13,410 nt of DNA from contig JAICKM010000101.1 of NCBI GenBank assembly GCA_025927935.1, positions 1 to 13,410 on the forward strand. The letters are read 5' to 3'. Source of the DNA: Chloroflexia bacterium (GTDB taxonomy: Bacteria > Chloroflexota > Chloroflexia > QHBQ01 > JADMIH01). How positions within the stretch are numbered: position 1 is the first letter of the stretch; the number at the start of each line of letters is the position of its first letter. Positions 1-6,910 of this stretch are shown here, piece after piece. The translations under genes and the position numbers were made by a program. Under the pieces are notes generated by a model. That model made no database searches, had not been told where the DNA came from, and saw nothing but the letters and a program-made list of their open reading frames with translations.

Positions 1-1721
1 ATCAACAGATCCCGCTCCTTGAAGGTAGGGAACAGGGACTGGCCCAGGAAGGGCACAACCAGCAGCCCGAGCACGATCAGCAGCGCCGCCGTGGCAAGTG
101 CCACCCGCGGCATGCCAAGCAGCCGTTTGAGCATCCGCTCGTAGCCCCGCTGCAGTCCGCGCGCCAGCGGCGACTCCCGCCGCTCCAGCGGGGCCGCGCT
201 CAGCAGCAGCACGCACAGCGCCGGTGTGACCAGCAGCGCCACCACCAGCGAGGCCAGCACCGCCAGCGCATACGAGGTCGCCAGCGCCTGGAAGAAGGGG
301 CCGGCCAGCCCGCCGATGAAGAAAATCGGCACCAACGCGAGCAGGAGGATCAGTGTCGCGACGACGCTGGCGTTGCGGACCTCCAGCGAGGCTTCCAGGA
401 TGATGCTCGCCGTCGATTTGTCGCTCCCATCGCGCCGGGCCGCCCGCAGCCGCCGCATGATGTTCTCCACGTCGATGATCGCGTCGTCGACCACCACGCC
501 CACAGCAAGCACGGACCCGGCCAGCACCATGGTGTTGAGGGTCGCGCCGCGCAGGTAGAGCACCACCCCGCCCGCCATGAGCGACAGCGGGATGGCGATC
601 AGGCTGATCAGCGCCGTCCGCCACTCGAACAGAAACGCGCCCAGGGCCAGCACCAGGAGCACCCCGGCGCTGATCAGCAACAGGGTGACGTTGCTCAGCG
701 CAGTCTCGATGAAGCCGGCGGGCCGGTAGATCGTGGAGTCGACCTGGATACCGGGCAGACCTGGCTCTAGGGCTGTGAGCGCCTCTTCGACTCCCCGCGT
801 CACGTCCAGCGTGTTTGCGCCGGGGAACTTTTCGACGACCAGCAGCAGGCCGATCCCATTGTTGGTGACCGCGTCGCCGATGAGCGGCTGGTGGTCTTCC
901 ACCACGTTCGCCACGTCGCCAAGGTGCAGGGATGTGGCGCCTTCGACGGGCACCTGGGCCAGGCCTTCGGGCGAGGAGATGGGGAAGATGTGGCGGATGC
1001 CGAGCCGTTGGTTGGAGGTATCGATGAACCCCCCGGTGCCGGGCGTCGACGCCTCTACAAAGCTCAGAGACGACACCCACATGGCGTTGCCGGTGGTTTC
1101 GAGGATTTGCAGCAGCGAAACGCCTTTATCGTGCAGCCGTTTCGGATCGACCAGCACTTGCAACTCCCGATCCCGCTGGCCCCAGGTGGAGACGTTGGCC
1201 ACACCCGGCACGCCCATCAAGCGGGGTGAGATCGTCCAGCGTGCGAGCACCGACATGTCGATCAGCGACACCGTCTTCGAGGACAGCGCGATCATCATGA
1301 CCCGGCTGGTCGACGACAAGGGCTGGAGCATGGTCGGCGGCTTTGACACATGGGGCAACCCGACCGCGGCCTGGGTCAGGCGCTCGGCCACCATCTGGCG
1401 AGCCCGGATAATGTCCGTGCCGGGTTCGAAGGTGAGGACGATCGAGGACAGGCCCGGCACCGAATCCGACTGAATATCGGCCAGCCAGGCCACCCCGTTG
1501 AGCAAGTCCTGCTCCATCGGCACGGTGATGAACTGTTCCACTTCGTCGGCGGACAGGCCGAGAGCTTCAGTCCGCACCTCCACCGTCGGCGGCGCGAACT
1601 CGGGTAAGACATCCACCGGCATATTGGGTAGTTGCGTGATGCCGAAAACCACCATCGCCAGGGCGGCGGCAACCACTAAGAGCCGAAACTGCATGCTCGA
1701 TCCAACAATCCAACGTATCAT
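1..1721 (-). CDS. RND efflux transporter, heavy-metal-efflux (CzcA/CusA-like) type, C-terminus beyond window
   Basis: Inner-membrane proton-driven RND pump subunit. From ATG at 1721 the frame stays open for 573 residues to the window edge, just over half of the usual 1,020-1,060. Visible parts: TM1 at about 11-31; the porter-domain opening MPVDVLPEFAPPTVEVRTEA (34-53) followed by LSADEVEQFITVPME, typical of the CzcA/CusA branch; GTDIIRARQMVAERL (101-115); TM2-TM3 at about 343-390; and the TM4 motif VGVVVDDAIIDVEN (407-420) with Asp412, Asp413 and Asp417 as the likely proton-relay acids. TM5 and TM6 follow at about 452-508. AGGGAGG at 1731-1737 lies 9 nt before the ATG and fixes the start. No membrane-fusion partner precedes it; one could lie downstream, outside the window. 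The substrate (metal cation or other) cannot be read from this half. The family call is firm, the HME subtype probable. Confidence 0.93.
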   Translation of the reverse strand, partial: MIRWIVGSSMQFRLLVVAAALAMVVFGITQLPNMPVDVLPEFAPPTVEVRTEALGLSADEVEQFITVPMEQDLLNGVAWLADIQSDSVPGLSSIVLTFEPGTDIIRARQMVAERLTQAAVGLPHVSKPPTMLQPLSSTSRVMMIALSSKTVSLIDMSVLARWTISPRLMGVPGVANVSTWGQRDRELQVLVDPKRLHDKGVSLLQILETTGNAMWVSSLSFVEASTPGTGGFIDTSNQRLGIRHIFPISSPEGLAQVPVEGATSLHLGDVANVVEDHQPLIGDAVTNNGIGLLLVVEKFPGANTLDVTRGVEEALTALEPGLPGIQVDSTIYRPAGFIETALSNVTLLLISAGVLLVLALGAFLFEWRTALISLIAIPLSLMAGGVVLYLRGATLNTMVLAGSVLAVGVVVDDAIIDVENIMRRLRAARRDGSDKSTASIILEASLEVRNASVVATLILLLALVPIFFIGGLAGPFFQALATSYALAVLASLVVALLVTPALCVLLLSAAPLERRESPLARGLQRGYERMLKRLLGMPRVALATAALLIVLGLLVVPFLGQSLFPTFKERDLL

Positions 1722-2024
1722 AGCTGGAGACCTCCCTGCACAGTCATGGTCCAACTTCCAACGGGATGCCAAAGAACCGCCAACATGACCCGGAGATGCC
1801 GTATTGCCTGCGCGCCAGGTGCTGAACCCAGGAGATGGAAAAGTTTGTTGTCCTAACCGATCACGGAGGCGTGCCGGCGGAAGCCCGGCAGATCTGCGGA
1901 TGAATATGCGCTCGTCGCACTCGCCACAACGCTACTGAGCGGCCTCAGTTGGTCCTTGAGCACCGGCGATGGACTGCACGCTATTCGATACCAACATGGT
2001 ACGCTACCCCTGCCCGCGACGCTA

Positions 2025-2085
2025 TCAGGGAAAACCCTGATATCTATGACAGGAAATACCTGAAAAGAATGGGGAAAATACCTGA
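2025..2085. promoter_or_regulatory. Three-copy operator-like array, CAGG-AAA-CCTGA sites at 22-23 bp spacing
   Basis: Copy 1 is the perfect inverted repeat TCAGGG-AAAA-CCCTGA (2025-2040). Copy 2 is ACAGGAAATACCTGA (2049-2063), with CAGG/CCTG arms. Copy 3 is GGGGAAAATACCTGA (2071-2085), with a degenerate left arm. The CCTGA ends fall at 2040, 2063 and 2085, so the sites repeat about every two helical turns, as expected for dimers stacked on one face of DNA. The adjacent NarL-family regulator is the natural candidate ligand (inference). On the leftward side a weak TATCGA -10 candidate sits at 1985-1990, which would put the sites about 55-100 bp upstream of an activated pump promoter. Confidence 0.55.
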
Positions 2086-2222
2086 ATCGTGCAACTGCAT
2101 TCTGGCGCACGCCGGAACTGGTAATCACCAGAAAAGCAGGCCGAGCACCGCGATTCCCGTTACGAGGCGCTACAGAAACCGATCGCGAGGAGCCACCGAA
2201 CCGGAGCTGTACAAAGGATTTC

Positions 2223-2250
2223 AGTTTACCAAAGATTACTATTCTGTCAA
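2223..2250 (-). promoter_or_regulatory. Possible leftward promoter toward the RND gene
   Basis: On the minus strand a perfect TTGACA (2250 down to 2245) is followed after 16 bp by TAAACT (2228 down to 2223), which matches four of six -10 bases. It is back to back with the rightward promoter, with only 6 bp between the -35 boxes. The leader to the RND start would be nearly 500 nt and would cross the operator array, so the pump may also have a closer promoter. Confidence 0.4.
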
Positions 2251-2261
2251 CAATTATTGAC
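2246..2261. promoter_or_regulatory. Operator-like palindrome spanning both divergent -35 boxes
   Basis: GTCAACAATTATTGAC is symmetric at 14 of 16 positions. Its right half supplies TTGAC of the rightward -35 (2257-2262) and its left half supplies the leftward -35 TTGACA (2245-2250 read on the minus strand). A protein bound here would block both polymerases. The symmetry may instead come simply from two -35 hexamers placed back to back. Confidence 0.4.
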
Positions 2262-2285
2262 GGATTTTTAAACTCTTGCTATAAT
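2257..2285 (+). promoter_or_regulatory. Strong sigma70-type promoter for the histidine kinase/response regulator operon
   Basis: TTGACG (2257-2262), a 17-bp spacer, then TATAAT (2280-2285). The TG at 2277-2278 also makes it an extended -10. This is the best promoter match in the window. Predicted transcription starts near 2292, leaving a leader of about 215 nt before the kinase start. Confidence 0.75.
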
Positions 2286-2507
2286 TAACCCATAGATCGT
2301 CCTTAAAGATCATTTCTGCCCCTCGAAGTTGTATGTCACCAATGCTCTCGCTATTGGAGTGAGCCTACTACAGCTCAGCGTAAGCTACCACCGCACCATT
2401 GATCGAATCGCACCCGCCACATATGTCACTGCAGAACTAACACCGCCGGGACTCTAAAGACGCGGTCGTTTGCGTCGAATGTTCCATACCTGGTGCTGGA
2501 GGACGCC

Positions 2508-3881
2508 GTGGACACTCAGCTGGCCCTTGAACAGCATGCCGCACAACCAAGCCCAACCGTTAGACCCTCTTCCGTTTTCCTTGAGACGATCAAGGAAGGG
2601 GTCGTTATGCTCACTGCCCAGAATACCATCGCGTATTGCAATCATTCCCTCGCCAAGATGTTGAAAGGTAGTCCTGCCACCATTGTCGGTTCCTCGATTT
2701 TCCACTTCGTCGCCCCAGCAAGCCGATCCGCGCTGCACGCGCTGCTGGCAACCTCCATGCAAGAAGCAACGATTACCCTGCTGGCAACGGATGGCACAGC
2801 CGTACCTGTCGCGCTTGCCGGTGACCAAATGTGTCAGGCGGACGATGCGCGGTACTGCTTGATAATACAGGACTTAACCAGGCAAGTACCGGATGAACTC
2901 TACCGGCTCATTAATGCGGCCGGGCGCGATTTAATCTTGTTGCTCGACCCCGCCGGGCACGTTCTTTATGCCGGATCTTCCCTGCGGCAGATACTCGGCT
3001 ACAACCCACTCGATGTGATTGGATCCAGCCTGTTCGATGGATTCCAGCCCGAAGATCGGCCTGCCGTACAGCAACAATGGGCGCACCTGAGCACGATTGG
3101 CGTGACGAGAATTACCGGGCGTTACCGGCATGCGGACGGCTCCTGGCGCGCGATCGAAATCTCCGCAACGTCCGTGCTACAGTCCGGCTTGCCATACGTG
3201 TTCGCGCTGGGCCAGGATGTAACTGAACACAGGCGTATTGAGGAAGTCCTGCGCTCCAGCCTGGAGGTGCAGGAAAATGAGCGGCGCCATCTGGCACGGG
3301 AACTTCATGATGAGATCGGGCAGGTGCTTACCGCCGTGAAAATCCGGTTACAGGCCATTCAGCAGACCCCCCGCCGCGCCACACGGGCGGCCCTCTTAGC
3401 CGAAGGCCAGGACATTGTGAATCAGGCCCTCCAGCAGGTACGTGACCTTTCGTTGGGCTTGCGACCTTCCCTGCTCGACGATTTCGGCCTGGTCGCGGCC
3501 ATGCAGTGGTACGTGAACCGGGTGGCCGAACATACGGGCCTCACCGTGGATTTCGTGGCCGATCCCGTAGAGCCGCGCCTGCCTCCGGTACTGGAAACCA
3601 CCTGCTTTCGGGTCACCCAGGAAGCCGTGACCAACGTTGTCCGGCATGCGGCGGCCCAGCAGGTCCAGGTGGAGTTGCGGCGACAAGGCGACACGCTGCG
3701 GCTGACAATTCGAGACGATGGAGTCGGGTTTGATGTGCGAAGTGCCGGGGAACAAGCACTACATGGGACCAGCCTAGGTTTGCGAGGCATGCAGGAGCGA
3801 GTTCTACTAGCCGGAGGCCGGATCAACATCCAGTCGGCGCCGGCTCAGGGGACTCAGATCATCGCCTGCTTCCCGTTGTAA
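2508..3881 (+). CDS. Soluble sensor histidine kinase, PAS-PAS-HisKA_3-HATPase_c
   Basis: Cytoplasmic sensor kinase of the NarX/DegS (HisKA_3) class, 457 residues, with no membrane segment or signal peptide. PAS 1 covers about 21-125 and PAS 2 about 130-245 (GHVLYAGSSLRQILGYNPLDVIG, HADGSWRAIEISA). A short helical linker leads to the phosphoacceptor box RRHLARELHDEIGQVLT, with His267 as the autophosphorylated residue. The ATPase domain shows the N box QEAVTNVVRHA (371-381), G1 DDGVGFD (403-409) and GLRGM (424-428). I chose GTG 2508 because GGAGG (2498-2502) stands 5 nt before it; the in-frame GTG at 2493 has no ribosome site. The stimulus is unknown: neither PAS shows an obvious cysteine cluster or other recognisable cofactor motif. 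It lies 54 nt upstream of a NarL-type regulator, so the two form a cognate pair and probably an operon. Confidence 0.93.
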   Translation: MDTQLALEQHAAQPSPTVRPSSVFLETIKEGVVMLTAQNTIAYCNHSLAKMLKGSPATIVGSSIFHFVAPASRSALHALLATSMQEATITLLATDGTAVPVALAGDQMCQADDARYCLIIQDLTRQVPDELYRLINAAGRDLILLLDPAGHVLYAGSSLRQILGYNPLDVIGSSLFDGFQPEDRPAVQQQWAHLSTIGVTRITGRYRHADGSWRAIEISATSVLQSGLPYVFALGQDVTEHRRIEEVLRSSLEVQENERRHLARELHDEIGQVLTAVKIRLQAIQQTPRRATRAALLAEGQDIVNQALQQVRDLSLGLRPSLLDDFGLVAAMQWYVNRVAEHTGLTVDFVADPVEPRLPPVLETTCFRVTQEAVTNVVRHAAAQQVQVELRRQGDTLRLTIRDDGVGFDVRSAGEQALHGTSLGLRGMQERVLLAGGRINIQSAPAQGTQIIACFPL

Positions 3882-3935
3882 TCGCCTCAGGCGGCGGCCG
3901 CCGCAAGTAGAGGTGCGTGAGAGGAGTGATCTCCG

Positions 3936-4601
3936 GTGAGTTCCATCCGTGTATTAGTGGTCGAAGACCACGCCTTAGTGCGGGCCGGGATTCATGCGCT
4001 CCTCCGCAACATGCCCGGAGTGGAGGTTGTGGCGGAAGCCGGTGACGGCAACACCGCTTTGCGCTTCATAGAGCAACATCGCCCGGATGTGGTACTGATG
4101 GATATTGCGCTGCCCGGATTGAACGGTCTCGATACCCTGGTGGCGGCCAAACCATATCCCGGCACACATATCATTATGCTGTCAATGCATGCCAACGACG
4201 AATATGTCCGCCGGGCGTTACAGGGCGGGGCAATCGGGTATTTGCTCAAAGGCTCGGAACCCGCTGAACTTGAACTCGCTATTCGCGCCGCCGCTCGCGG
4301 CGACTTCTATCTCAGCCCAGCGGTATCGAAGCAGATCGTAGTCAGTTATGTTCGGCACGTCGACGAGGAGCGCAACTCGGTCGAACAGTTGACCCCGCGC
4401 CAGCGCCAGATCTTGCAACTGGTTGCCGAAGGCCGCACCACCCAGGAAATCGCCACGACTTTGACGATTGGCGTCAAGACAGTCGAAACCCACCGCGCGC
4501 ACCTGATGGAGCGTTTAAACATTCACGATGTCGCGGGTCTCGTGCGCTATGCGATCCAGATGGGCGTCATTGTGACCGGCATGAGCCTGCCGGGCGAGTA
4601 G
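3936..4601 (+). CDS. NarL/FixJ-family response regulator, receiver plus LuxR-type HTH
   Basis: DNA-binding partner of the preceding kinase, 221 residues. The receiver (about 4-120) has the acidic pair Glu10-Asp11, phosphoacceptor Asp56 in VVLMDIALPG, switch Ser83 in IIMLSMH and Lys105 in YLLKG. The LuxR/GerE helix-turn-helix is at about 152-208 (LTPRQRQILQLVAEGRTTQEIA, then VKTVETHRAHLMERLNI). All key residues are present, so it should be phosphorylatable and dimerise on DNA. The start is GTG 3936 with GAGGAG (3921-3926) 9 nt upstream. The 54-nt gap after the kinase includes the perfect palindrome GCGGCGGCCGCCGC (3891-3904). Likely targets, by position only, are the operator array and palindrome between this operon and the divergent RND pump. 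Confidence 0.94.
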   Translation: MSSIRVLVVEDHALVRAGIHALLRNMPGVEVVAEAGDGNTALRFIEQHRPDVVLMDIALPGLNGLDTLVAAKPYPGTHIIMLSMHANDEYVRRALQGGAIGYLLKGSEPAELELAIRAAARGDFYLSPAVSKQIVVSYVRHVDEERNSVEQLTPRQRQILQLVAEGRTTQEIATTLTIGVKTVETHRAHLMERLNIHDVAGLVRYAIQMGVIVTGMSLPGE

Positions 4602-4688
4602 CGACGGCAGGCGGCCAGAGGTTACGACCCGTCCAATCCATCGCTCCTTTCAACAAGCCGGTCCAGCGCGGGTGCCCCGGCATGTGCC

Positions 4689-4708
4689 GCCCCTGAGTCA
4701 AGAGGGGC
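4689..4708 (+). other. Small stem-loop between response regulator and transketolase
   Basis: GCCCCT (4689-4694) and AGGGGC (4703-4708) form a perfect 6-bp stem with an 8-nt loop. No T-run follows, so it is a weak candidate for a terminator or leader structure in the 202-nt gap 4602-4803. Nothing better was seen there; a TTGCAG at 4731 has no well-placed -10. Confidence 0.3.
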
Positions 4709-4803
4709 ATTGCCGCGCATGGCACGTCATTTGCAGCGACCAGGGGAACGGCCTCGTATGGTATCCATGGTCGCCGCTTTACTGCGGCTGGAGGAGGTAT
4801 TCC

Positions 4804-6696
4804 ATGACCACGCAAACGGAGAAGCGGGCCGGCCCCGGCCCGCAAACTGAGAACTGGCACGCGCTGGCCCAACAACTGCGCGTGGACAGCATCCGCTCCA
4901 GCACCGCCGCCGGGTCGGGCCACCCCACGTCGTCGATGTCGGCTGCCGACCTGATGGCGGTGCTCATGAGCAAGTATTTGCGCTATGATTTCCAGGACCC
5001 GCAAAACTCGGCCAACGACCACCTGATTTTCTCCAAGGGCCACGCTTCGCCCCTGCTCTACGCCATGTACCGGGCGGCGGGCGCGGTGAGCCTGGACGAG
5101 ATGCTCACCTTCCGCAAGTTCGGCAGCCGCCTGCAAGGCCACCCCACGCCGCTCATCCCCTGGGTCGATGTGGCGACCGGCTCGCTCGGCCAGGGCTTGC
5201 CCATCGGCGTCGGCGTGGCGCTGGCGGGCAAGCAACTCGATAAACTGCCCTACCACGTCTGGGTGCTGCTGGGCGACAGCGAGATGGCCGAAGGCTCGAT
5301 CTGGGAGGCGTTCGACCATGCCGGGCACAGCGGACTCAACAACTTGATCGGCATTCTCGACATGAACCGCCTGGGCCAGCGCGGCGAGACGGAGCTTGGT
5401 TGGAACAGCGGCGCCTATGCCGCGCGGGCGCGCGCCTTCGGTTGGCACGCCATCGAGATCGACGGTCATGACCTGGCCGCCATCGACGCCGCCTACGCCG
5501 AAGCCGAGCAGCAACAGAACCAGCCAACGCTCATCGTGGCGAAGACCATGAAAGGGCGCGGCGTTTCCTTCCTCGAAAACAAAGAAGGCTGGCACGGCAA
5601 GGCCCTGGACGCCGACCAGGCCAAACAGGCTATTCAGGAACTGGGCGGCGAGACCAGCATCCAGGTCCAGGTGCAGAAGCCGGACAGCCAGAGCGCCCCG
5701 CCGCCCAAGGGCGACAACGCCAAGGTCCAACTGCCAACGTACAAAGTGGGCGATAAAGTTGCCACGCGCAAGGCTTACGGCGACGCGCTGGCCGCGCTGG
5801 CCGCCCGGCCCGATGTCGTCGCGCTAGATGCCGAGGTCAGCAACTCCACCCATGCCGAGGAATTCAAGAAGGTCGCGCCGGAGCGCTTCTTTGAAATGTA
5901 TATCGCTGAGCAGCAGATGGTCGCTGCGGCGGTGGGCATGAGCGTGCGCCACCGGGTGGCCTTTGCTTCGACCTTCGCCGCCTTCCTAAGCCGCGCCTAC
6001 GACTTCATCCGCATGGCGGCGGTGTCCCGCGCCAACCTGCGCCTGTGCGGCTCCCATGCCGGGGTATCAATTGGTGAAGACGGGCCGTCACAGATGGCGC
6101 TCGAAGACCTGGCGATGATGCGCGCCGTCCACGGCAGCACCGTCCTCTATCCCAGCGATCCTAACCAGACGGCGCAACTGGTGGGCGCCATGGCCGACCG
6201 CCCCGGCATCACCTTCCTGCGCAGCACACGCGAAAAGACCGCCGTACTTTATCCGCCCGACGAGCAATTCACCATCGGCGGCAGTAAGGTGGTGCGCCAG
6301 TCCGACAAGGACCAGGTCACGGTGGTGGCCGCCGGTATCACCCTGCACGAGGCGCTGAAAGCCTGCGACACGCTGCAACAGGAGGGCATCGCCGTCCGGC
6401 TGATCGACGCCTATTCGGTGAAGCCCATCGACGGCCAAACCCTGCACGCGGCAGCCCAGGCGACAGGCGGGCGCCTGGTAGTGGTCGAAGACCACTGGCC
6501 CGAAGGCGGACTGGGCGCGGCGGTGCTCGAAGCGTTTACTGACAGCCCGACCACCCACGGCGCGCCGATGAATCTGCAAATGCGCCACCTGGCGGTGAAA
6601 GACATGCCCGGCTCCGGCACACCGCAAGAGCTAATGGATGCCGCGGGCATCAGCGCAAGCCATATCGCGGACGCTGTGCGCGCCTTGCTCAAGTAA
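4804..6696 (+). CDS. tkt: Transketolase, full length, animal-like clade
   Basis: Thiamine-diphosphate enzyme that moves two-carbon ketol units between sugar phosphates in the non-oxidative pentose phosphate pathway; cytosolic dimer, 630 residues. The ATG at 4804 has GGAGGAGG (4790-4797) 6 nt upstream; the frame is open further 5' but that part is not transketolase-like. The N-terminal ThDP half shows GSGHPTS (His40), KGHASPLLYA (His80), GSLGQGLPIG (126-135) and GDSEMAEGSIWEA (157-169) with ILDMNRLGQ. The middle domain has the catalytic Glu369 in YIAEQQM, GSHAGVSIGEDGPSQMALEDLAM (416-438) and YPSD; a C-terminal transketolase domain follows. From memory of human TKT the resemblance is striking (LPTYKVGDK.ATRKAYG, IGEDGPSQMALEDLAM), unlike the 660-residue E. 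coli type. The usual GDG of the ThDP motif reads GDS. It is flanked by a terminator and seems to be transcribed alone. Confidence 0.96.
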   Translation: MTTQTEKRAGPGPQTENWHALAQQLRVDSIRSSTAAGSGHPTSSMSAADLMAVLMSKYLRYDFQDPQNSANDHLIFSKGHASPLLYAMYRAAGAVSLDEMLTFRKFGSRLQGHPTPLIPWVDVATGSLGQGLPIGVGVALAGKQLDKLPYHVWVLLGDSEMAEGSIWEAFDHAGHSGLNNLIGILDMNRLGQRGETELGWNSGAYAARARAFGWHAIEIDGHDLAAIDAAYAEAEQQQNQPTLIVAKTMKGRGVSFLENKEGWHGKALDADQAKQAIQELGGETSIQVQVQKPDSQSAPPPKGDNAKVQLPTYKVGDKVATRKAYGDALAALAARPDVVALDAEVSNSTHAEEFKKVAPERFFEMYIAEQQMVAAAVGMSVRHRVAFASTFAAFLSRAYDFIRMAAVSRANLRLCGSHAGVSIGEDGPSQMALEDLAMMRAVHGSTVLYPSDPNQTAQLVGAMADRPGITFLRSTREKTAVLYPPDEQFTIGGSKVVRQSDKDQVTVVAAGITLHEALKACDTLQQEGIAVRLIDAYSVKPIDGQTLHAAAQATGGRLVVVEDHWPEGGLGAAVLEAFTDSPTTHGAPMNLQMRHLAVKDMPGSGTPQELMDAAGISASHIADAVRALLK

Positions 6697-6719
6697 GCGC
6701 GCCGTCCGAACCTATGACA

Positions 6720-6755
6720 AGAGCCGAGCCTGGCATAACGCCGGTGCTCGGCTCT
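6720..6755 (+). terminator. Stem-loop terminator after transketolase
   Basis: AGAGCCGAGC (6720-6729) pairs perfectly with GCTCGGCTCT (6746-6755). The inner CTGGC/GCCGG extends the stem to 15 pairs, with one G-U pair and one bulged T at 6745, around a 5-nt loop. It begins 23 nt past the stop codon. The downstream run is only mildly T-rich (CTGTATGTCCTTT), so termination may be imperfect. Confidence 0.75.
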
Positions 6756-6866
6756 CTGTATGTCCTTTAAGGCCGGCATACACGCAAGCGACGCGCAAAG
6801 CGCGAAGGCCCCGCAGGCGGGCCGCTGGGCACTGTCGTTCGGGATAGAGTGGAGGAGAATAATAGG

Positions 6867-6910
6867 GAATCCGGCTGTATAGTCATGCCGCGATCCATAC
6901 AGCCGGATTC
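6867..6910. repeat. Perfect 14-bp inverted repeat
   Basis: GAATCCGGCTGTAT (6867-6880) and ATACAGCCGGATTC (6897-6910) are exact reverse complements around a 16-nt loop. The stem could gain three more A-T pairs past a GG bulge. No T-run follows on either strand, so it is not a textbook terminator. It sits about 110 nt past the transketolase terminator. It could be an operator, a mobile-element remnant or a transcript-stabilising hairpin. Confidence 0.6.

Larger units (their letters stand above)
1722..2507. promoter_or_regulatory. 786-bp divergent intergenic control region between RND pump and two-component operon
   Basis: This stretch separates two divergent transcription units and has no convincing gene. 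It holds many palindromes: TGCCGG/CCGGCA arms (1872-1877, 1885-1890), GCAGATCTGC (1888-1897), ACTGAG-CGGC-CTCAGT (1934-1949), the CAGG..CCTGA array (2025-2085), CTGGT-AATC-ACCAG (2118-2131) and the palindrome at the divergent promoters (2246-2261). The part from about 2215 to 2350 is clearly more AT-rich than the neighbouring genes. The open frame across 1949-2260 runs through the repeats, starts at a TTG without a ribosome site and resembles nothing I know. Confidence 0.7.

Noticed and set aside
733..1473. 246-codon plus-strand frame over the RND gene
   Set aside because: Antisense to a continuous RND reading frame with diagnostic motifs; composition typical of a shadow frame.
2025..2085. 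CRISPR-like repeat array
   Set aside because: Units are 15-16 bp at 22-23 bp period, only three and degenerate; spacing fits protein-binding sites, not repeat-spacer units, and there is no cas gene.
1949..2260. 103-codon frame on the plus strand across the control region
   Set aside because: TTG start without a Shine-Dalgarno site, overlaps the operator array and the divergent promoters, and shows no recognisable protein pattern.
3891..3904. Perfect palindrome GCGGCGGCCGCCGC between kinase and regulator genes
   Set aside because: Simple GCC/GGC repeat of a kind common in GC-rich DNA, with no room for a loop and no known site; kept only as a note in the regulator entry.
4567..5730. 387-codon open frame on the minus strand opposite transketolase
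   Set aside because: It lies antisense to a gene with firm family motifs, has low-complexity Arg/Gly/His/Leu-rich content and no ribosome site; high-GC codon use produces such frames.
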